The position numbers were made by a program, and so were the translations under genes. The notes beneath the pieces were generated by a model. The model did no database searches. It was not told the DNA's origin and saw only the letters and a program-made list of their open reading frames with translations. This document shows, piece after piece, positions 1 to 4,044 of a stretch of DNA of 5,373 nt; within the stretch, counting starts at the first letter, position 1, and each line of letters opens with the position of its first letter. Origin of the DNA: Burkholderiaceae bacterium (lineage in GTDB: Bacteria > Pseudomonadota > Gammaproteobacteria > Burkholderiales > Burkholderiaceae_C); assembly GCA_031256125.1 (NCBI GenBank), contig JAIRRE010000012.1, forward strand, positions 1 through 5,373, given 5' to 3'.

Positions 1-1
1 C

Positions 2-493
2 GCGGGCGGACACGCGGGCGTGAAAAGCCCGTTTGCGCTGATCGCCGAAATCCGCGACTGGTTCGACGGGCCGTTGGCGCTTTCGGGCGCAATGGCCACG
101 GGCGGCGCGATTCTGGCCGCGCAGGCGATGGGCGCGGACTTCGCTTATATCGGCAGCGCCTTCATCGCCACGCAAGAAGCACATGCGGCCGAGGCCTACA
201 AGCAGATGGTGGTGGATTGCACGTCCGACGACATCGTTTACAGCAACCTGTTTACGGGCGTGCACGGCAACTATCTGGCACCCTCCATTCGCGCGGCGGG
301 GCTGGACCCGGACAACCTGCCACAGAGCGACCCAAGCAAGATGAGCTTTGCCGACGATGCCAAAAAGGCGTGGAAAGACATCTGGGGCAGCGGCCAAGGC
401 ATCGGCGCCGTCAAGGCCGTGGTGCCCGCGGCTGAACTGATCGCGCGGCTCAAGCACGAATATCAGGCGGCGCGGGTTAGGCTGGGGCTATGA
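2..493 (+). CDS. Nitronate monooxygenase / 2-nitropropane dioxygenase-like flavoprotein, C-terminal part
   Basis: This is the last 163 codons of a gene that starts before the window. The family consists of FMN-dependent TIM-barrel enzymes that oxidise alkyl nitronates to carbonyl compounds and nitrite; FabK-type enoyl-ACP reductases are related. The reading frame is open from base 2 and begins AGGHAG. Its histidine (bases 11-13) matches the conserved catalytic histidine of the family. Next come SGAMATGG (visible residues about 28-35) and MGADFAYIGS (about 43-52), the usual FMN-phosphate-binding half of the barrel. A C-terminal cap follows with the LFTGVHGNYL segment and a DPDNLP motif. The GTG at base 20 is internal, because the conserved GGHAG lies upstream in the same frame. 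It stops at TGA 491-493 and faces the OmpA-like gene tail to tail. The true substrate cannot be told; family assignment is firm, exact activity is not. Confidence 0.88.
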   Translation, partial: AGGHAGVKSPFALIAEIRDWFDGPLALSGAMATGGAILAAQAMGADFAYIGSAFIATQEAHAAEAYKQMVVDCTSDDIVYSNLFTGVHGNYLAPSIRAAGLDPDNLPQSDPSKMSFADDAKKAWKDIWGSGQGIGAVKAVVPAAELIARLKHEYQAARVRLGL

Positions 494-500
494 GCGGCAG

Positions 501-529
501 GGGTACGCTGTCAATTTGACAGGGTACCC
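501..529. terminator. Hairpin between convergent genes, probable bidirectional terminator
   Basis: Bases 501-506 pair with 524-529 (GGGTAC/GTACCC). After one G-G mismatch (507/523), bases 508-513 pair with 517-522 (CTGTCA/TGACAG), leaving a 3-base loop. That gives 12 base pairs in 29 bases. It begins 7 bases after the nitronate monooxygenase-like stop and lies 14 bases past the end of the OmpA-like gene on the other strand, so it can serve both. Neither side has a T-run, so classical intrinsic termination is not proven. It may instead act as an mRNA 3'-end stabiliser. The inner palindrome also resembles a protein-binding site, though its position downstream of both genes argues against an operator. 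Confidence 0.6.
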
Positions 530-543
530 GGCAAAGCGGGGCA

Positions 544-1257
544 TCAACTACCCGAATAGACCACGATTTCCACGCGCCGATCCGGTTGCAGGCAGCGTAT
601 CAGCGCGTTGCGCGACTGGCTGCCGCATTGGCTGACCGGGTCGCTGGAACCCATGCCCACTGCGGAGATGTGGTCCGCGGGCACGCCGTCGCGGATGAGC
701 ATTGCTCGTACCGTTTCGGCGCGTTGGCGCGAGAGCGTGGCGTTGTGCTGGGCCGAGCCGAGCCGGTCGGTGTAGCCGTGCACCTCGATGCGGCTGTAGT
801 TCAGGCCGTGCAGGCGCGAAGCGGCGTCGCTGATGGCATCGACGCCGCCGGGCAGCAAGTCGCCCGGGCCGCCGCGGTCGAAATGGAACAGCGCATCGGC
901 AGGCAGGCGAATGACTTGCGCCACGGGCGCCGGTTGGGCGGGCGGGGCAGGTTGTGGCGGCGCGGCGGCGTATCGCGGTGCAGCGTAATACACCGGTGGG
1001 GCGATGTAGTAAGCCGGCGGCGCGGCGGCGATCCAATAGCCCGGCACCCAAACGTAACGGCTATGTGCCCAGCCCCAGTAGCCCGCGCGCCAGGCGTAGC
1101 CGGGGCGTCGATAGTGCGGAACGGCCTCATAGCGAGCACGGGGCGGCGCGAGGATGACGGCCTGCGCGCTGGCCGCTGGCGCCCAAGCCAGACCGGTAAT
1201 AGCCGATGCCGCCAGCGCAGCGGCGAGGATGGCGCGGTTGAAGCGGACGCAATTCAT
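544..1257 (-). CDS. OmpA-family peptidoglycan-binding protein with WxxGxW repeats
   Basis: A 237-residue exported protein, probably of the outer membrane or periplasm. Residues 1-31 form a Sec signal peptide with an Ala/Leu-rich core and a likely cut after ASA (29-31); there is no lipobox cysteine. Residues 56-61 (WRAGYW) and 70-75 (WVPGYW) are a tandem WxxGxW motif, followed by a Tyr/Pro/Ala-rich linker to about 115. Residues 120-237 are an OmpA C-terminal-like domain. HGYTDRLGS with D164 and LSRQRA with R179 correspond to the Asp/Arg pair that holds diaminopimelate in peptidoglycan. C211 and C222 match the disulfide-forming pair of E. coli OmpA, and the end (PDRRVEI) is also OmpA-like. No beta-barrel is present; the WxxGxW region takes its place, so this is not a porin-type OmpA. 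AAGGAG 8 bases before the ATG supports the start. It is transcribed divergently from the CobW-family gene. Confidence 0.9.
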   Translation of the reverse strand: MNCVRFNRAILAAALAASAITGLAWAPAASAQAVILAPPRARYEAVPHYRRPGYAWRAGYWGWAHSRYVWVPGYWIAAAPPAYYIAPPVYYAAPRYAAAPPQPAPPAQPAPVAQVIRLPADALFHFDRGGPGDLLPGGVDAISDAASRLHGLNYSRIEVHGYTDRLGSAQHNATLSRQRAETVRAMLIRDGVPADHISAVGMGSSDPVSQCGSQSRNALIRCLQPDRRVEIVVYSGS

Positions 1258-1265
1258 AGAGCATA

Positions 1266-1271
1266 CTCCTT
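1266..1271 (-). promoter_or_regulatory. Ribosome binding site of the OmpA-like gene
   Basis: On the minus strand this reads AAGGAG, a near-perfect Shine-Dalgarno sequence 8 bases before the ATG at 1257-1255. It fixes the start that yields the complete signal peptide. I found no convincing -35/-10 pair further upstream on this strand. Confidence 0.8.
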
Positions 1272-1614
1272 GGGTTGTTGCTCGAATTTCGTGTGCCCGG
1301 ATGCTACCGCTGTCGGGTGACGGAATGCACCGGTCAAACGATTCTGCACTGCCCGCCTATAACAAGCAAGGCAAGCAAGTGATACCCCCATAACGAAAAG
1401 CCGGTAAAACCGGATGACACAGTTTCAGCGGCTGTTCAGCTTCTTGGAGTATTTGAGGCAATGCTGAACAAATCCGGCCCAGTTGCCGCCCCCTGAATTT
1501 GCGCAATTTTCGTTTCGTTACAAATGTCCACGATACCATCGGGCGCCGCTGCATTTTGCTGCCCAGGCAGATCATCCCAAATCCAGGCGCGCCAACGCGC
1601 GCAGGCTGCATGAG

Positions 1615-1656
1615 GCGTTGCCTTACTCGGCATTGCCTTGACGCAAAGGCTACACT
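1615..1656 (+). promoter_or_regulatory. Possible promoter/operator region of the CobW-family gene
   Basis: GCGTTGCCTT (1615-1624) and GCATTGCCTT (1630-1639) form a 9-of-10 direct repeat offset by 15 bases. The second copy overlaps an inverted repeat, GCCTT (1635-1639) and AAGGC (1646-1650). The inverted repeat abuts TACACT (1651-1656), a plausible -10 box 25 bases before the start codon. A regulator-binding site is an inference from this arrangement only; the regulator is unknown. Confidence 0.3.
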
Positions 1657-1680
1657 TTTTCTTTTTGGAACGACTACCCC

Positions 1681-2727
1681 ATGCCTCTTATACCCGCCAC
1701 CATCTTGACCGGCTTTCTCGGGTCTGGCAAAACCACGCTCCTCAAGCGGGTGCTGACCGAGACGCATGGACAAAAAATCGCCGTCGTCGAGAATGAATTT
1801 GGCGAGGAGAACATCGACAACGAAATTCTCGTCAGCGACACCGAGGAGCAGATTTTCCAGATGAACAATGGTTGCGTATGCTGCACCATTCGCGAGGATT
1901 TGCGCAATACGCTGTCGCTGTTGGCGGCCAAGAAGCGCAAGGGTCTGCTGGACTTCGAGCGGATCGTCATCGAAACCACCGGCCTGGCCGATCCCGGCCC
2001 GGTAGCGCAGACCTTCTTCATCGACGATGAGGTAGCCGAGAGTTATCTGCTAGACGCCATTCTGACCGTGGTGGACGCCAAGCACGCCATGCGGCAGCTC
2101 GACGAACGGCAGGAGGCGCGCCGCCAGGTGGGCTTTGCCGATCAGCTTTTCATCAGCAAGGCCGACCTGGTGACGCCCGCCGAACTGGAAGCGCTACAGC
2201 ATCGCCTCAAGCACATGAATCCGCGCGCGCCGCAGCAGGTGGTGCATTTCGGCCAGGTGCCGCTGGCGTCCGTGCTGGACTTGCGGGGGTTCAACCTCAA
2301 CGCCACGCTCGACATCGACCCGGAATTTTTGACCGAGGATGAACACGTCCACGATCATGACGACCATGCCCATCATCACCACGATCACGATCATGAGGGC
2401 CACCACCACGCGCACCACCACCATGCCGATGACGATGTGAAAAGTTTTGTGTACAAGGCCGAGCGGCCTTTCGACCCGGCCAAGCTGGAAGATTTTCTGG
2501 GCGCCATCGTCAACATCTACGGCCCGCGCATGTTGCGCTACAAGGGCGTTCTGGACATGAAGGGTACCCAGCGCAAGGTGATCTTCCAGGGGGTGCACCA
2601 GCTCATGGGCAGCGATCTGGGGCCGGATTGGAAAGCCGATGAACCACGCGTCTCCAAGATGGTTTTCATCGGTATCGACCTGCCGCGCGACATCCTCACA
2701 CAAGGGCTTGACCAGTGCAGAGTGTAA
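1681..2727 (+). CDS. CobW/COG0523-family GTPase, putative metal chaperone with His-rich loop
   Basis: A complete 348-residue P-loop GTPase of the G3E group (CobW, YjiA, UreG, HypB relatives). COG0523 proteins use GTP hydrolysis to deliver metals, often zinc, to client proteins in the cytoplasm. Residues 11-18 are the Walker A motif (GFLGSGKT). C65-V66-C67-C68 is the family's CxCC metal-binding motif, ETTGLADP (98-105) is the switch/Walker B region, and SKAD (159-162) is the guanine-recognition motif. Residues 222-248 hold 17 histidines with interspersed Asp, a metal-binding loop at the domain junction. Residues about 254-345 match the CobW C-terminal domain. The start is well placed because the conserved strand into Walker A begins at once; GGAA at 1667-1670 is a modest ribosome site 10 bases upstream. 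dksA follows 188 bases later from its own promoter. This is not necessarily a cobalamin enzyme: no cobalamin gene is nearby. Metal and client are unknown. Confidence 0.93.
   Translation: MPLIPATILTGFLGSGKTTLLKRVLTETHGQKIAVVENEFGEENIDNEILVSDTEEQIFQMNNGCVCCTIREDLRNTLSLLAAKKRKGLLDFERIVIETTGLADPGPVAQTFFIDDEVAESYLLDAILTVVDAKHAMRQLDERQEARRQVGFADQLFISKADLVTPAELEALQHRLKHMNPRAPQQVVHFGQVPLASVLDLRGFNLNATLDIDPEFLTEDEHVHDHDDHAHHHHDHDHEGHHHAHHHHADDDVKSFVYKAERPFDPAKLEDFLGAIVNIYGPRMLRYKGVLDMKGTQRKVIFQGVHQLMGSDLGPDWKADEPRVSKMVFIGIDLPRDILTQGLDQCRV
2344..2424 (+). other. His-rich metal-binding loop in the CobW-family GTPase
   Basis: Codons 222-248 encode 17 His mixed with Asp, Ala, Glu, Val and Gly, as runs of up to four His. 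Such a segment between the GTPase and C-terminal domains is common in COG0523 proteins and is thought to bind zinc or similar metals. Its His codons (CAC/CAT) read as GTG/ATG on the opposite strand, which creates a spurious Val/Met-rich antisense frame. Confidence 0.85.
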
Positions 2728-2758
2728 TCGCTCGCATCGTTTTTTGTTTGATCAGGTC

Positions 2759-2786
2759 TTGCAAAAAGCGCCACAAGTCCTACAAT
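2759..2786 (+). promoter_or_regulatory. Sigma70 promoter of dksA with GC-rich discriminator
   Basis: TTGCAA (2759-2764) and TACAAT (2781-2786) are separated by 16 bases, each close to the sigma70 consensus. The next bases are CGCCGCC, so the discriminator is fully G/C, a known hallmark of promoters inhibited by ppGpp and DksA. Transcription would start near 2793 and leave a leader of about 120 bases. This gives dksA a promoter separate from the upstream GTPase gene. Autoregulation is inferred, by analogy with E. coli dksA. Confidence 0.7.
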
Positions 2787-2831
2787 CGCCGCCTTCTTTT
2801 CTGTGCGGTAAGCAGCCCTTAGCGTTTTGTG

Positions 2832-2875
2832 TGACCAGAGGACGGGCTTGCTGTCCAACCCGGGCCGCCTGGTCA
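2832..2875 (+). repeat. Stem-loop in the dksA leader
   Basis: TGACCAG (2832-2838) is the exact inverse of CTGGTCA (2869-2875), and the interior can form a second short stem, GGAC (2840-2843) with GTCC (2853-2856). The structure lies in the predicted 5' untranslated leader, ending 27 bases before the Shine-Dalgarno. It could affect mRNA stability or translation, but it matches no riboswitch I recognise. Confidence 0.4.
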
Positions 2876-2901
2876 GCTCAAAGGCGGCGCCTCTGATTGA
2901 T

Positions 2902-2907
2902 GGGAGA
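2902..2907 (+). promoter_or_regulatory. dksA: Ribosome binding site deciding the GTG start of dksA
   Basis: GGGAGA lies 8 bases before GTG 2916-2918. The same frame carries a TGA at 2898-2900 with no start codon in between, so the GTG is the first possible start and the long tail is translated unless initiation occurs inside the gene. Confidence 0.75.
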
Positions 2908-2915
2908 CAAGTAAC

Positions 2916-4001
2916 GTGAAGTCCAAGGCTGTTGCCAGCGCTGCGAAACCGGCCCAATCCGCCAGGTCCGCCGCCCCCAAAACGGCGCGGGCTGCCAAGT
3001 CCGCCGCCAAATCCGTTGTCAAGGCCAAGGGTGGCAAAACGGCCAGCAAGACAACAGTCAAAGTCGTCGCGCGCAAGCCTGCGGCCAAATCCGCGCCTCG
3101 CGTACCGGTGAAAAAAATAGCCTCCAAGAAGTCCGTAACTGTCAAACCCGCCGCTTCCAGCAAGCTCGTTGCGAAGAAGCCGCCTGTAAAAAAGGCGACA
3201 GGCGCAACAACGGCCAAGACCGCAGTCAAAGCGTCCGCCAAGGTCGCGGTCAAAAAAGCGGCGGCTGCCAAGCCTGTCACCGCCAAAGTCCAGAAAACCC
3301 CGGCCCGCAAACCGGCCTCCAAAACTGCAAGGAATCCCGCCCCCCCCAAGACTCAAACCGCGCGTCGCGCAGCCCAGTCTGCCGCGCCAAACGCCAAACC
3401 GGCTGCGCCGGTCTCCAAAAAAATACGGGTTGCCGCGCCGGCGCGCAAAGCCAAGACGGCAGCCCGCCCTCTTACCGTTCCCTTGATGCTTGCTGTTTAT
3501 TCGATGCCCCCTCGCGTGATTGCCGTTGCTCACCCTGTTCAAATCAAAAAAGACCCGCGCCTAATCAACAACTGGAAAACCAAACCGATTGAGCAATGGA
3601 GCGATGACGAGGTCATCGCTATGCCCGACGAGGAGTACATGAATGTCAAGCAATTGGCGTTTTTCCGCCTGCGGCTTCTGACTTTGAAAAACGACTTGCT
3701 CAACAACGCCGGCGAAACGACCGAGAATCTGCGCGGCGACACCGTGGTGGTGCCCGACCCCGCCGACCGCGCTACCATTGAAGAAGAACACGCCCTGGAA
3801 TTGCGCACGCGTGACCGGGAACGTAAATTGCTTAAGAAAATCGAGCAATCCATTGCCCGTATCGACGCAGGCGACTATGGTTATTGCGATGAAACCGGCG
3901 AACCCATTGGCGTTGCGCGGCTGCTGGCGCGCCCCACCGCCACGTTGTCGCTGGAAGCGCAGCAGCGGCGCGAACTCAAACAAAAGCTGTTTGGCGACTG
4001 A
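2916..4001 (+). CDS. dksA: RNA polymerase-binding regulator DksA with histone-like N-terminal extension
   Basis: A 361-residue DksA/TraR-family protein; E. coli DksA has 151. DksA enters the RNA polymerase secondary channel and, with ppGpp, represses stable-RNA promoters and activates others. Residues 1 to about 185 are a low-complexity Lys/Ala/Pro/Ser/Thr tail with about 39 Lys and 11 Arg and no Asp or Glu, like histone H1-type bacterial proteins (AlgP, HctB). Residues 186-210 are a short hydrophobic junction. The DksA core starts near DPRL (213) and includes EEYMN (239-243), a coiled coil whose tip is DPADRA (281-286, with the catalytic-tip D281, D284 and A286), and RDRERKLLKKIE (309-320). 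The zinc-finger region keeps only C324: CxxC has become CDET and the second pair is SLEA (345-348). This pattern is familiar in betaproteobacterial DksA. The gene starts with GTG behind GGGAGA and has its own promoter. The next gene begins 43 bases downstream. Confidence 0.93.
   Translation: MKSKAVASAAKPAQSARSAAPKTARAAKSAAKSVVKAKGGKTASKTTVKVVARKPAAKSAPRVPVKKIASKKSVTVKPAASSKLVAKKPPVKKATGATTAKTAVKASAKVAVKKAAAAKPVTAKVQKTPARKPASKTARNPAPPKTQTARRAAQSAAPNAKPAAPVSKKIRVAAPARKAKTAARPLTVPLMLAVYSMPPRVIAVAHPVQIKKDPRLINNWKTKPIEQWSDDEVIAMPDEEYMNVKQLAFFRLRLLTLKNDLLNNAGETTENLRGDTVVVPDPADRATIEEEHALELRTRDRERKLLKKIEQSIARIDAGDYGYCDETGEPIGVARLLARPTATLSLEAQQRRELKQKLFGD
3340..3347 (+). repeat. C8 mononucleotide tract inside dksA
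   Basis: Eight consecutive C lie in codons 142-144 (Ala-Pro-Pro), between the basic tail and the DksA core. Two A7 tracts (3111-3117 and 3417-3423) occur in the same low-complexity region. One-base slippage here would prevent translation of the RNA polymerase-binding core. In the given sequence the frame is intact. Confidence 0.8.
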
Positions 4002-4030
4002 TCCGGGGCGGCGCGGTCCGGGTCGATGAG

Positions 4031-4036
4031 AAAGGA
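4031..4036 (+). promoter_or_regulatory. Ribosome binding site of the gene starting at 4045
   Basis: AAAGGA lies 8 bases before ATG 4045-4047 and supports this start. No terminator or clear promoter is visible in the 43 bases after dksA, which suggests co-transcription. Confidence 0.7.
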
Positions 4037-4044
4037 ATGCCATC

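Larger units (their letters stand above)
1258..1680. other. Divergent intergenic spacer without a convincing gene
   Basis: These 423 bases separate the OmpA-like gene (-) from the CobW-family gene (+), so both promoters should lie here. Short open frames exist on both strands, but they lack recognisable motifs and Shine-Dalgarno support. The longest, on the minus strand, runs into the CobW coding region. Visible structure includes a 9-base-period direct repeat CAAGCAAG at 1363-1370 and 1372-1379, TTCAGC/GCTGAA repeats at 1424-1470, and a GCRTTGCCTT direct repeat with an overlapping palindrome at 1615-1650. TACACT at 1651-1656 resembles a -10 box for the CobW-family gene, but no good -35 lies 16-18 bases before it. 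I see no clear Zur-type AT-rich palindrome. Confidence 0.6.

Noticed and set aside
586..1320. Long open frame on the plus strand opposite the OmpA-like gene
   Set aside because: It is antisense to a well-supported exported protein, has Arg/Gly/Ala-rich composition with no motif, and is explained by high GC content.
1401..1413. Short hairpin CCGGT-AAA-ACCGG as a terminator or operator
   Set aside because: Only five base pairs with a 3-base loop, no T-run, and not at the end of any gene; likely chance.
1638..1656. TTGACG with TACACT as a sigma70 promoter for the CobW-family gene
   Set aside because: The two boxes are only 7 bases apart, far too short for a sigma70 spacer; TACACT alone remains a tentative -10.
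1499..1708. Small plus-strand frame upstream of the CobW-family gene as a leader gene
   Set aside because: It overlaps the CobW-family start in another frame and shows no family resemblance or good Shine-Dalgarno.
1357..1773. Minus-strand 138-codon frame covering the spacer and the CobW-family start
   Set aside because: No ribosome site or recognisable motif, and it overlaps the conserved P-loop coding region.
2194..2703. Val/Met/Ile-rich minus-strand frame that looks like a membrane protein
   Set aside because: The hydrophobic run is just the reverse complement of the His codons in the CobW-family loop.
2739..2749. T-rich run after the CobW-family gene as an intrinsic terminator
   Set aside because: No stable stem precedes the T-run; the upstream bases form only weak pairings.
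2900..2914. ATG-GGA-GAC-AAG-TAA just before dksA as a leader peptide
   Set aside because: A four-residue frame overlapping the dksA Shine-Dalgarno, with no ribosome site of its own; more likely coincidence.
2538..3542. A 334-codon minus-strand frame opposite the CobW-family tail and the dksA N-terminus
   Set aside because: It arises as a mirror of Lys/Ala-rich codons, gives a Gly/Arg/Phe/Leu low-complexity product, and crosses the dksA promoter and two real genes.
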